Shown here: one piece after another, positions 25,922 through 32,762 of the stretch
Layout: the number at the start of each line of letters is the position of its first letter
Numbering within the stretch: the first letter of the stretch is position 1
IMG/VR virus record: IMGVR_UViG_3300036944_001037
Span: 1 to 32,762 of that record
DNA: 32,762 nt
Reading direction: 5' to 3' (one strand)
Source of the DNA: a virus
The notes under the pieces: model-generated
Told to the model about the DNA's origin: nothing
The model's input: only the letters and a program-made list of their open reading frames with translations
Databases searched by the model: none
Position numbers and translations under genes: made by a program

Positions 25922-26398
25922 TTATTGTCCGGTACTGCCAAATCCGCCAGTACCACGTTGTGTGTCATTCCAAATATCTTTGAATTCTGGTAGCAACACT
26001 GGCATAATAACCAGCTGAGCAATTCGATCACCAGTCTCGATTTTATAAGGGTCTTCGCCAATATTTTTTAGCAAAACTTTTAAATTTCCACGATAGTCAG
26101 CATCTATTACGCCAACACTATGAGGGATTGTAATGCCTTTTTTCCCTTGCGAGCTGCGATTGAAAATAAAGCCTCCATAGCCTTCTGGAATTTTTATCGC
26201 TATACCCGTATCAACAAGTTTTTGTTCTCCCGGATAGATTTCACAATTTTCATATGAAAACAAATCTGCTCCGGCGTCACTGGCATGTGCACGTTTTGGT
26301 AGCTGTGCTCCAGGCTGTACTTGACACTCCAGCTCTTGCTTGATGGGTACACCACGACTGTGGTCGTAATCTCGGTTAATGTTTAAAAAATGGCTCAT
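25922..26398 (-). CDS. dut: dUTP diphosphatase (dUTPase)
   Basis: 158 residues with all five motifs of the homotrimeric dUTPase: SDAGADLF (from Ser40), RSSQGKKG, GVIDADYRGNLKVLL, GDRIAQLVI and the C-terminal P-loop-like RGTGGFGSTG that closes over the substrate. It hydrolyses dUTP to dUMP, keeping uracil out of DNA and feeding dTMP synthesis. An extension of about 20 residues precedes the core. The ATG overlaps the stop of the upstream FEN gene (ATGA), and the RNR gene follows, so the unit joins nucleotide supply with replication. Confidence 0.95.
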   Translation of the reverse strand: MSHFLNINRDYDHSRGVPIKQELECQVQPGAQLPKRAHASDAGADLFSYENCEIYPGEQKLVDTGIAIKIPEGYGGFIFNRSSQGKKGITIPHSVGVIDADYRGNLKVLLKNIGEDPYKIETGDRIAQLVIMPVLLPEFKDIWNDTQRGTGGFGSTGQ

Positions 26399-27240
26399 TT
26401 TAGGTAAATTTGTAGGGTTTCGTCAATTACTTGAATATTATCAGCACCAATGGCTTCGCGACAGTGTGTTACCAAGTCCATTAGCTGATAGTTAAGCATT
26501 AAGGTGTCTTTGCACTTATTTAGTTCTTGGATATACTTGTATTTACCGGCAATAGGAATATTAGCAATAATATCATAACTGCTACCGTATTCATTAACAA
26601 GAGCCACGGCACGCTTGGGCCCAATGCCGGGAACTCCAGCCACATTATCGCCAGTGTCACCTGTAAGGCACTTAATACTAATGTAATCTTCTGGATTAAA
26701 GTCATAGTGGTCATTCCAGTTGTCTAGTGTGACTTCTTTGCGGGTAACGTAGCTAAATCGTGATACACCCGGACCTACAAGCAAGTCCCAGTCTCGATCA
26801 CTAGAGATAAGCCAAATGTCATCTGTGCTCAATTTAGACTTTTGCGATACAATGTAAGCTGCAATGTCGTCAGCTTCCACGCCTTGAAACTTAAGTACTG
26901 GGTAACTTGTAGTAGATTCGATAGTGGCAATTGTTGCTAAGAAGTCTTCAAAGAAAAGCTCAAAAGCTGCACGTTCTGCATCAGTTTGCTGTTCTTGCTT
27001 GTCTTTACGATTTTGCTTGTACTCAGGGCTAAGTGCTTTACGATACGAGCTACTACCCTGGTCACAAGTAATAATAACGTGCGACGCTTTATAGGATTTT
27101 TTAAGACTATCTACTGTACGAATATAGTCAGTAGCAAAATCAGTAGCGCCACTGTGCTTATATCGAAAAGCTAGGTTTAATGCATCAACAACCAGTAGTG
27201 TATTGTTTGATTCTGTGGCTTTTTTAAATGTAATACTCAT
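26395..27240 (-). CDS. 5'-3' exonuclease / flap endonuclease (FEN family)
   Basis: 281 residues. Acidic metal-binding motifs of the T5 D15 / T4 RNase H family are in order: LLVVDALNLAF (Asp19), GVEADDIAAY, LISSDRDWDLL and CLTGDTGDNVAGVPG, the last leading into the helix-hairpin-helix GVPGIGPKRAVALV. This family removes RNA primers and 5' flaps during replication. It is first in a unit with dUTPase and RNR. A consensus promoter with a palindrome over its -10 box lies just upstream, with a leader of only about 20 bases and weak Shine-Dalgarno sequence (AAAGAA). Confidence 0.92.
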   Translation of the reverse strand: MSITFKKATESNNTLLVVDALNLAFRYKHSGATDFATDYIRTVDSLKKSYKASHVIITCDQGSSSYRKALSPEYKQNRKDKQEQQTDAERAAFELFFEDFLATIATIESTTSYPVLKFQGVEADDIAAYIVSQKSKLSTDDIWLISSDRDWDLLVGPGVSRFSYVTRKEVTLDNWNDHYDFNPEDYISIKCLTGDTGDNVAGVPGIGPKRAVALVNEYGSSYDIIANIPIAGKYKYIQELNKCKDTLMLNYQLMDLVTHCREAIGADNIQVIDETLQIYLK

Positions 27241-27260
27241 AGTGTATTCTTTGTGGTTAA

Positions 27261-27295
27261 GTGTATATTATACACTAATAAGCTATTTAAATCAA
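27261..27295 (-). promoter_or_regulatory. Sigma70-type promoter with operator-like palindrome for the FEN-dut-RNR unit
   Basis: On the minus strand: -35 TTGATT (27295-27290), 17-base spacer, -10 TATAAT (27272-27267). The -10 sits inside the perfect palindrome GTGTATA-T-TATACAC (27261-27275), a good candidate repressor site. The -35 overlaps the last codons of the Hjc-like nuclease gene. Confidence 0.82.
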
Positions 27296-27750
27296 GTAAC
27301 AAATTGAGGTTGCTCCCACTTTAACCAATCTTCTAGTAGAGCTACATAAAACTCGTGCGATTCATGGTTATAGTATATACAACGGTAGTTTTGGCTATTA
27401 GGCATTTCGTCGAACGCTACAAATACCTTGCTTCGGTCAAACTTAAATATTAGTAGTGGCTTTTTACCTACTTGAGTACCCTGACGAGTAGTTTGTTCCC
27501 AAAACTCAACTAGCTGCGGAGTTTTTGAAGTAAGTAGATGTGAAGTAAGGTGGTCTTCTGCGTAACCTTTAACTTCTACACACCAAAGGTTAGTTCGCCC
27601 AGGTACGTATAAGTCGCCCTTTAGCAAATGTTTAGGGTCAAGAGCGCCACTACCAGGTACACGCTCCCACCCTAAATTGGTATGTTTTTTTAAAAGATCA
27701 CGTACTGTTGTTTCAGTACGTGCTCCTTTAGCTCTTGCGTCTACGACCAT
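27292..27750 (-). CDS. Hjc-like PD-(D/E)xK nuclease (putative Holliday junction resolvase)
   Basis: 152 residues. The N-terminal half matches the archaeal Hjc-type resolvase layout: KGARTE (Glu13) followed by RDLLKKHTNLGWERVPGSG, then GDLYVPG (Asp46) and CVEVKGY (Glu59, Lys61), giving the E...D...ExK catalytic set. The C-terminal half (PLLIFKFDRSKVFVAFDE, LEDWLKW) is less distinctive. It probably cleaves branched DNA during recombination or before packaging. It is last in the SbcD-Grx-SbcC unit; its start overlaps the stop of the Ala/Pro-rich gene (TAATG). Another PD-(D/E)xK nuclease role is possible. Confidence 0.75.
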   Translation of the reverse strand: MVVDARAKGARTETTVRDLLKKHTNLGWERVPGSGALDPKHLLKGDLYVPGRTNLWCVEVKGYAEDHLTSHLLTSKTPQLVEFWEQTTRQGTQVGKKPLLIFKFDRSKVFVAFDEMPNSQNYRCIYYNHESHEFYVALLEDWLKWEQPQFVT

Positions 27751-28046
27751 TACTCTTTGGTAGCTTTACGTGCAGGCTGTACAATTGGCTTGGCAGGTGC
27801 TTCAACAACTGCTGCTGCTGGTGGCTCTGGTGCTTTAACAGGGGCTGGTGCTTTAACAGGTGCTGCGGGTTGAAATTCCACAGTTTTTACCTCTAACTCG
27901 TCTACGCTATACATGATAGACCCAGATTCTGCTGTTAAACTTTCTAGCTCAGCTTGAGTAACTACCATATTTGGTGTTACTGGCTGACGAGCACCATTAC
28001 GCTCAATGGTTGGCTTGATAGCCTGGATTCGTTCGATTTTAATCAT
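27750..28046 (-). CDS. Hypothetical Ala/Pro-rich protein between SbcC and the nuclease
   Basis: 98 residues. The first 55 look like a small folded part (MIKIERIQAIKPTIERNGAR, then PNMVVTQAELESLTAESGS, MYSVDELEVKTVEF). The rest is a low-complexity tail rich in Ala, Pro, Lys and Val (APVKAPAPVKAPEPPAAA), ending KPIVQPARKATKE. Such tails act as flexible tethers. It starts 2 bases after the SbcC stop and overlaps the nuclease start, so it belongs to the recombination unit. No family is recognised; a linker or adaptor for the neighbouring nucleases is only a guess. Confidence 0.65.
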   Translation of the reverse strand: MIKIERIQAIKPTIERNGARQPVTPNMVVTQAELESLTAESGSIMYSVDELEVKTVEFQPAAPVKAPAPVKAPEPPAAAVVEAPAKPIVQPARKATKE

Positions 28047-28048
28047 AA

Positions 28049-29887
28049 TTATACCTCTATTTGTGATATATTATTGCTTTTTACCACATTAACTTTTTCT
28101 AGTAGTGGATGGCTGAAACCGTGAGACACTAAAAAGGTATTTAGATGTTCTTCTCGCAATAAAACTTCAATTAGACGCTCTTTGCCATCTATATCTAATG
28201 CTTCTACTGTCTCGTCTAGAATAAGTAGATTAATTCTAGAACTAGATAGGGTTTGCATTAGTTTACGTATGGCTAGTAGTGTCGCTACGTTAACCCTAGC
28301 ACGCTCTCCGCCGCTAAGTGCCAACATTTCTATGTCTTTGCCGTTATCAGTAATAACGACATTTAACTTATCAGATGCATTTACTCTGAAAGCAATCTGA
28401 AATCTACCGTCACTTAGTTCAACTAAGTACTTATTGGTTATTTCTTCTAAGTCTTTTACCAAACACTCGATTTTATACGCCACTAAGCCAGTAGTAGAAA
28501 ACGTCTTTGTGAGTACATTTATAATACTCATGCGCTCAGATAACTCATGCAGTTTATTGCTATAAGTTTCTAGCTCTTCGTTCATTTCAACCATCTGCTT
28601 AGAGATAGTCTCTACTTTGGCATTATGTGCACTAGCAGCTAAGTTAGCTTTTTCGGCTTTGGCAATAGCGGCTTTTAAAGTTGTTATACCTTTTTGAAGT
28701 GCTATAAACTTAGACTCTAGCTCATTCTTATCAAGTAAGTCTTCTTGAATAGACTCGTCAATTAGTGCATGATACTTTTCCCATTCGTCCTTAGCTTTAT
28801 TAGCTTCTTCCCAGGACTTCACTTCAGTAGCAATATTATTAGTAAGTAATTCAAGCTCACCTAGTCTTGCTGTAATTTCACTATTTCGTGTACTTGCAGT
28901 AACCTGAATAATGTTCTGTTCAGCCACTAACTCAGCAATTTTTGTTTCGTCAATTTCTTGTAAACAAGTAGGGCAGGTGCCATGCAGTGCTCCAATTTTC
29001 TTAACAAATGCTTGAGAATCCCGGATAGTTTTGGATAATTCTACCGATTCGGTACTTAGTGTAGAAGCTTCTACTCGCAACGGCTTAGGGTCTGCAGTAG
29101 GCTTTTCTGGAATAGGGAATAGCTTTAGCTTACCTTGAATCTGTTTGTAAGTATTATTTTGTGTAATCTTTTTATTTGTAGACTCAATATTAGTAATACT
29201 ACTATTGAGTTTATCAAGTTCTACTAGTTGTTCAGCATCAACTGTTTCTACTTCTACTAACTCTTGAGGAGTAAGATCAGTTTTTGCATATTTGTCTAAC
29301 CAAGCATTTACAGTATTAACTTGTGACTGCACTTGAGCAATATCTTTTGATAGCTCTTGCGCTGTTTCTTTAAATACTTCTTGTGCTTGCGTATACTTGC
29401 CTAAATTTAGGATTTCAATTAGAAACTTTTTACGAGCAGTATCAGGTGCTGTTAAAAATTCTAGACTTGAAGCATTTGACTGGTAAACAATTTGTGAAAA
29501 GGTTTTATGGTCAAATCCAAGTATTTCTTCAATATTTTTGTATGTTTGTGTAGCTGTATGTGCACTAATATCTACGCTATTTTTATATAGCTTAACTGTC
29601 TGAGCAGTGCCTCGTTTTGTCTCTATACGATACTCAGTACCGTCTTTATCAAATACTAGGGATATAGAGTACGACTTATCTTTAATGTATCGGTTAAGAA
29701 TATCTGCTTTTTTAATAGACTTGGAATTCTTATTAAATAGCACTTCTTCAAGTACTAGTGCAATGGAGCTCTTACCGTGACCATTTTTTCCAACTAACTG
29801 GGTAAGTTGTGCTGCGGAAAAGTCAATAGTATTATCTGTACCGTAACTAAATGCGTTAGACCAACTCAGTGTTTTTATTGTTATCAT
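28049..29887 (-). CDS. SbcC/Rad50-like recombination ATPase (T4 gp46-like)
   Basis: 612 residues, close to T4 gp46 and much shorter than bacterial SbcC. Walker A GKNGHGKS (33-40), a long coiled coil with a zinc hook CPTC (305-308), signature LSGGE (524-528) with RARVNVATLLAIRKLM following, then Walker B LLILDETVEALD (about 555-566) and a His-switch-type SHGFSH near the end. With the SbcD-like nuclease encoded upstream it forms an ATP-driven complex that processes DNA ends for recombination-dependent replication. Its 5' end overlaps the glutaredoxin gene by 32 bases, so expression is probably coupled. Confidence 0.93.
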   Translation of the reverse strand: MITIKTLSWSNAFSYGTDNTIDFSAAQLTQLVGKNGHGKSSIALVLEEVLFNKNSKSIKKADILNRYIKDKSYSISLVFDKDGTEYRIETKRGTAQTVKLYKNSVDISAHTATQTYKNIEEILGFDHKTFSQIVYQSNASSLEFLTAPDTARKKFLIEILNLGKYTQAQEVFKETAQELSKDIAQVQSQVNTVNAWLDKYAKTDLTPQELVEVETVDAEQLVELDKLNSSITNIESTNKKITQNNTYKQIQGKLKLFPIPEKPTADPKPLRVEASTLSTESVELSKTIRDSQAFVKKIGALHGTCPTCLQEIDETKIAELVAEQNIIQVTASTRNSEITARLGELELLTNNIATEVKSWEEANKAKDEWEKYHALIDESIQEDLLDKNELESKFIALQKGITTLKAAIAKAEKANLAASAHNAKVETISKQMVEMNEELETYSNKLHELSERMSIINVLTKTFSTTGLVAYKIECLVKDLEEITNKYLVELSDGRFQIAFRVNASDKLNVVITDNGKDIEMLALSGGERARVNVATLLAIRKLMQTLSSSRINLLILDETVEALDIDGKERLIEVLLREEHLNTFLVSHGFSHPLLEKVNVVKSNNISQIEV

Positions 29888-30128
29888 TTGCTAATTTCTG
29901 TTTTAGCTCCAGCAATCCACCAATATATTTTCCATCTAGGAATATCTGTGGAACACTACGAGCATTAGGAACTTTTTCAATTAAGTCTTTTTTAGTATAT
30001 CCATTAATTCCTAACATACGTTCATCAATAGATACACCTAGTACATCTAGTAAACGTTTTGCTTCTATGCAAGCGGGACAGTTGGTTTGAGACCATACTT
30101 CAGCCGATTTAATTGAGCTTTTCTGCAT
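29856..30128 (-). CDS. Glutaredoxin-like protein
   Basis: 90 residues from the ATG at 30128, which follows AGGAG at about 10 bases; a TTG at 30158 would add ten residues and is less likely. The redox site CPAC is in WSQTNCPACIEAKRLL. The glutathione-site block is NARSVPQIFLDGKYIGG, with the cis-Pro of glutaredoxins and GG ending. The gene overlaps SbcD by 20 bases upstream and SbcC by 32 bases downstream, so it is locked into the recombination unit. It may reduce the phage RNR's C-terminal cysteines or another phage thiol protein; the link is inferred from co-occurrence. Confidence 0.88.
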   Translation of the reverse strand: MQKSSIKSAEVWSQTNCPACIEAKRLLDVLGVSIDERMLGINGYTKKDLIEKVPNARSVPQIFLDGKYIGGLLELKQKLANDNNKNTELV

Positions 30129-31074
30129 GATTTTGCATCTCCTGTAGAACCCTATCAATAGTTGGTTCTGGTAGTTCTAATATATAAGTTAAATACTCTT
30201 TAACTTCCGCATCCAGAGACATTTCAGGGTCTAGCATTAGTGCGCTATCTGAGTCTCTTTTTATAACTTTACTAGCAATCAGCTCTGAATCTTGCAACTC
30301 TCCGAGTTCTTGCATGTCCCCCTGCACTTCATAGATTGTGTGGTCAAAGTCGGTGGCATTGGCGGAGGCGGAGGCCTCTTCAGCCGTAATGGTCTTTTTG
30401 AGTAGTTGTGGGAGGTTGAATTTCCTCCACTCATGACTGAGACTATCAACGTCAAGGATAATAGCGCCAGTATCGACTCGTCCACGGTGAAAACTAGTAG
30501 TATAAGGGCTGCCAGGATAAAGAATATTGCGCTGAGAGTTTTCATAACTATGTAAGTCGCCTGCTAGTACCAAGTTCCAGTTGTTGAATATATCCAAGTC
30601 TACTTCTGGTTTAACGTGTGGTGGAATTTCTCCACGAACATGGGTACATAGAATACGCCCGCTAAACACGCGCCCATTCTTTTCGTAATCTTTTAGTTTG
30701 TTATATGGTATAATATCTACGCCAAACTCTGTGTCTTCATAGTAGTCGTCAACTACAGTTACTAATGAATTCAGTCGGTTTGTAGCTTTTTTCAGATTTG
30801 TCAAGAAAGTAGTATCTTTCTTTAACATCTCGTGATTACCAGGATAAATTAACGTTGGCTTTGTAAAGGACTCAACAAAATCAAAATAAAGCTCGACTTC
30901 ATCCATTGTAGGCAGTCGATCAAATACGTCCCCACCAATAATAACTAAGTCTGCATCAGCCTGCATTTCCGCAAACTGGTCAATAAACATTTGAAATCTG
31001 TTTTTAGCCCAAGCTACTGGGACATTCTTTTGACCTAATTTAATGTGTACGTCTGCTGTGAATAATATTTTCAT
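30109..31074 (-). CDS. SbcD/Mre11-like nuclease (T4 gp47-like)
   Basis: 321 residues, near T4 gp47 in size. Metallophosphoesterase motifs in order: TADVHIKLG (Asp8, His10), IIGGDVFDRLP, YPGNHEM, LCTHVRGE and AGDLHSYEN, which together bind two metals. A C-terminal capping part from about LSHEWRKFNLPQLLKK follows. It is the nuclease partner of the SbcC-like ATPase encoded two genes downstream. The start lacks a clear Shine-Dalgarno sequence and lies just after the terminator of the SSB unit, so transcription may come partly by read-through. The GGAG-rich codons around 30355-30375 give a short run of Ala/Glu/Ser residues (AEEASASANATDFDH). Confidence 0.92.
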   Translation of the reverse strand: MKILFTADVHIKLGQKNVPVAWAKNRFQMFIDQFAEMQADADLVIIGGDVFDRLPTMDEVELYFDFVESFTKPTLIYPGNHEMLKKDTTFLTNLKKATNRLNSLVTVVDDYYEDTEFGVDIIPYNKLKDYEKNGRVFSGRILCTHVRGEIPPHVKPEVDLDIFNNWNLVLAGDLHSYENSQRNILYPGSPYTTSFHRGRVDTGAIILDVDSLSHEWRKFNLPQLLKKTITAEEASASANATDFDHTIYEVQGDMQELGELQDSELIASKVIKRDSDSALMLDPEMSLDAEVKEYLTYILELPEPTIDRVLQEMQNHAEKLN

Positions 31075-31085
31075 GTTTTATCAGA

Positions 31086-31123
31086 CAAAATAGCCCGCTA
31101 AGCTTTTACGTTTAGCGGGCTAT
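31086..31123 (-). terminator. Terminator after the SSB gene
   Basis: ATAGCCCGCTAA (31090-31101) pairs with TTAGCGGGCTAT (31112-31123), loop of 10 bases. On the minus strand the hairpin is followed by TTTTG. The stem shares GCCCGCTA with the terminator at 21303-21335. Its T run is short, so read-through into SbcD is plausible. Confidence 0.75.
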
Positions 31124-31130
31124 GTGTTAA

Positions 31131-31772
31131 TTAACCTAGTTCTTTAACAGCTTCTTGAGCAGATTCGTCACCTGCTTCGCTGTCGTCAGTGTTAGTTGTA
31201 ATTTTCTCCAACAGTGCTAGAACTTCTACTTCAGTTGGGCGTGGGTACTTTTCATCAATGGACTTTGCGGCTTCGGCAGCAGCGCGTTCTTCATCAGACA
31301 GTTTACGTGGTTTGCAACGCAACACACTCAGGTCGTAGCTAATATTAAAGGCTAGTGGGCCTGTTTTTGTACGCTTAAACACAACGTCCCAACCTGTATC
31401 GAAGTCAGTGGGGTCTCCCAAGTCTTCAGCGGCAGATACGATTTGCTCGAATAATTTCTTCTTGAGGTTTAGAGCTTTTACTTTACCATCTTTTGGATCG
31501 ATACAGTTAACTGTGTACGACCATGAGCATTTAAGGTCAGGAAAGAAAGCAGGTACGTGATCTTTTTCTACGTTATCGAATTTTTCTTTATCACGACTAA
31601 AAGCCAAGCACTCTACTGGAATATCTTTATTATTAGCGCCTTTAAGCCAATAGATATAGCGAGGAAGGACTCCACCAACCAATCGAACAGTGTTTTCACC
31701 GTCTTTGTATTCGTAAGCCTCAACTTTATTAGATTGTGCTTTGCCTTTTGTGTTTTTAAATGAAATTGCCAT
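31131..31772 (-). CDS. Phage single-stranded DNA-binding protein
   Basis: 213 residues. ENTVRLVGGVLPRYIYWLKG, PVECLAFSRDKEKFDN, WSYTVNCIDPKDGKVKALNL and a GPLAFNISYDLSVLRCKP segment match the layout of ssDNA-binding proteins in T4-like environmental phages. The C-terminus is acidic (TNTDDSEAGDESAQEAVKEL), as usual for SSBs that recruit replication partners. It would coat single strands during replication and recombination. It is co-transcribed with the small gene upstream from a consensus promoter and ends at a hairpin terminator. Assignment rests on remembered family pattern, not a search. Confidence 0.75.
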   Translation of the reverse strand: MAISFKNTKGKAQSNKVEAYEYKDGENTVRLVGGVLPRYIYWLKGANNKDIPVECLAFSRDKEKFDNVEKDHVPAFFPDLKCSWSYTVNCIDPKDGKVKALNLKKKLFEQIVSAAEDLGDPTDFDTGWDVVFKRTKTGPLAFNISYDLSVLRCKPRKLSDEERAAAEAAKSIDEKYPRPTEVEVLALLEKITTNTDDSEAGDESAQEAVKELG

Positions 31773-31774
31773 TT

Positions 31775-32149
31775 TTAGTTCTCGTATTTGAAGTGTATTT
31801 TGTTTGTTTTAATTTCGAGCAGAGGATTATTCTTTATAGTATCTAAATCAATATCCTTGAAGTAACTTAGGTCTAAGTAGGTAACTTTGTAAAATTTATA
31901 TAAACTATAGTCTCGCCTTCCTGCTAGTCGGATATACTGCGCTTTAAACGCATCATCACAAGTTTCACGAAAAAGAGGAGCGGCATTTAGTATAAAGCTG
32001 TTTCCGGATAAGTTGCGATAATTAATTCGGTCACTGCGGTTTTTCGGTATTAACTTTTTACTAAAATGCCTCTCTAACATAGATAACATTGCTTTAGGGT
32101 CACACTGTGATTCTGCTTCCAGTATTCCTAGGTTAAAAAAGAGTGCCAT
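31775..32149 (-). CDS. Hypothetical protein upstream of SSB
   Basis: 124 residues, MALFFNLGILEAESQCDPKA onwards, then MLERHFSKKLIPKNRSDRI, a LAGRRDYSLYKFYKVTYLDL stretch and the ending KTNKIHFKYEN. The protein is rich in Lys, Arg, Tyr and Phe, with no signal peptide or membrane segment; a basic aromatic surface would suit nucleic-acid binding, but no motif proves it. It lies about 12 bases after the predicted transcript start, making it almost leaderless, and 2 bases before SSB, so a replication-related role is plausible by context only. Confidence 0.65.
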   Translation of the reverse strand: MALFFNLGILEAESQCDPKAMLSMLERHFSKKLIPKNRSDRINYRNLSGNSFILNAAPLFRETCDDAFKAQYIRLAGRRDYSLYKFYKVTYLDLSYFKDIDLDTIKNNPLLEIKTNKIHFKYEN

Positions 32150-32167
32150 ATCTCGAACTCAGACTAT

Positions 32168-32196
32168 ATTATATCATAATGACCAGTACATGACAA
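32168..32196 (-). promoter_or_regulatory. Sigma70-type promoter for the hypothetical-SSB unit
   Basis: On the minus strand: -35 TTGTCA (32196-32191), 17-base spacer, -10 TATAAT (32173-32168). It lies in the short gap between the helicase stop and the small gene's ATG at 32149. The predicted leader is only about 12 bases. Confidence 0.82.
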
Positions 32197-32207
32197 GTGT
32201 AAATTTA

Positions 32208-32762
32208 TCATGCTGTTATTACCTGCCATCCCTTACGCAAATAAAGCGCTAGACGATCGTTGTTTTGCTTTTTATCTGCATATCCTGCAAAGTTAATATC
32301 AACTACTAGAGGATCTAATTTACCCTCATGCATACGCTGTACTCGCCCAACAATTTGCTCTAGCAAGCTATCGTTGCTCATTGGGGCGGCAAGTATGACG
32401 CAGGATAGGTTGTTAATAGAAATGCCCTCTGAGAAGATTTGCCTAGAGCCAGCAATGGCTTTTTTCTCTCCGCTAAGGATTTGTTGTTTGACAAGCTGTC
32501 GCTCTTCAAACTCTGTGTCGCCTGTAACAACCGCGCAATCATCACCAATATATTCCTTGATTTTATGTAAAAACTCTACTCGATCTGCAATAATCAGAAC
32601 CGAATGCCCACTACTAATATGCATCCTAGCTATGTCTGCAATAAAGAATCTGTATTTCTCAGACTCTAGTAACTCCGTTACTTTTTCTACCCAAGGAGCT
32701 CCAGGTTTTAGAGTAATACCACTCTTAACTATGTGAACAGTAGGGGTAAGTGTATGCGATTG
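32208..32762 (-). CDS. SF2 helicase, C-terminal part (UvsW-like), cut by window edge
   Basis: The reading frame stays open from the stop at 32208 to the window edge, giving at least 184 residues; the ATG at 32624 is internal and not the start. It is the second RecA-like domain of a DExD/H-type helicase: HSVLIIADRVEFLHKI (motif Ia/IV-like strand), VVTGDTEFEERQ, AIAGSRQIFSEGISI (motif V) and LLEQIVGRVQRMHEGK (motif VI with arginine finger). The order and the company of gp46/gp47-like proteins suggest a UvsW-type branch-migration helicase, but other SF2 phage helicases share these motifs. Confidence 0.82.
   Translation of the reverse strand, partial: QSHTLTPTVHIVKSGITLKPGAPWVEKVTELLESEKYRFFIADIARMHISSGHSVLIIADRVEFLHKIKEYIGDDCAVVTGDTEFEERQLVKQQILSGEKKAIAGSRQIFSEGISINNLSCVILAAPMSNDSLLEQIVGRVQRMHEGKLDPLVVDINFAGYADKKQNNDRLALYLRKGWQVITA

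Noticed and set aside
26986-27174. Hydrophobic plus-strand frame opposite the FEN gene
   Set aside because: Antisense shadow; no promoter or ribosome site.
31126-31135. Palindrome GTTAATTAAC at the SSB stop codon
   Set aside because: Short AT-rich palindromes are expected by chance; no supporting context.

Overview
The window is a piece of a tailed double-stranded DNA phage (Caudoviricetes) genome. It carries tail-fibre and adhesin genes, a two-component spanin pair beside a GH19 endolysin, PhoH, and a T4-like replication and recombination set: SbcC/gp46, SbcD/gp47, a flap-type exonuclease, a single-stranded DNA-binding protein and an SF2 helicase. The spanin pair implies a Gram-negative host. 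The frequent CTAG words and the kinds of small proteins suggest an environmental, probably aquatic, host rather than an enteric one, but host and taxonomy cannot be fixed from sequence alone. No tRNA, CRISPR array, integrase, insertion sequence or origin was seen.

Layout. (1) 1-14541, plus strand: virion surface and host-recognition block. It holds a 2313-residue collagen-like fibre, two glycine-rich adhesin-like proteins, a tail-assembly-chaperone-like protein, a GT2 glycosyltransferase, two small structural proteins and an IPT/Ig-like plus triple LamG-like protein. Genes are tightly packed, often with ATGA overlaps. (2) 14557-15865: lysis cassette (i-spanin, o-spanin lipoprotein, GH19 endolysin). 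(3) 15867-19825: six small to medium exported or membrane proteins, one with nine 22-residue cysteine repeats. (4) 19834-21335: a sigma70-type promoter overlapping a terminator-like dyad, then phoH, a conserved phage gene and a strong bidirectional terminator. (5) 21338 to the end, minus strand: a Dps-like ferritin, a BclA-like collagen/jelly-roll protein and a Gly/Gln-rich conserved phage protein; then class II ribonucleotide reductase, dUTPase and FEN; then Hjc-like nuclease, an Ala/Pro-rich protein, SbcC, glutaredoxin and SbcD; then SSB, a hypothetical gene and the C-terminal part of a helicase cut by the window edge.

How the genes work together. The minus-strand genes form transcription units bounded by visible promoters (TTGNNN, 17-bp spacer, TATAAT) and hairpin terminators. 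FEN, dUTPase and RNR form one nucleotide-supply and replication unit. SbcD, glutaredoxin, SbcC, the Ala/Pro-rich protein and the Hjc-like nuclease form a recombination and end-processing unit with overlapping genes. The plus-strand block looks like late genes; no clear sigma70 promoter was found in it before 19834.

Most notable points: the collagen fibre interrupted at near-regular intervals by three copies of one globular module; a BclA-type (Firmicutes exosporium-like) head domain in the same operon as a Dps ferritin; a glutaredoxin gene overlapping both SbcC and SbcD; a cluster of perfect inverted repeats inside the glycosyltransferase gene; a perfect terminator-like hairpin inside the i-spanin gene; and a promoter embedded in a terminator-like dyad ahead of phoH.
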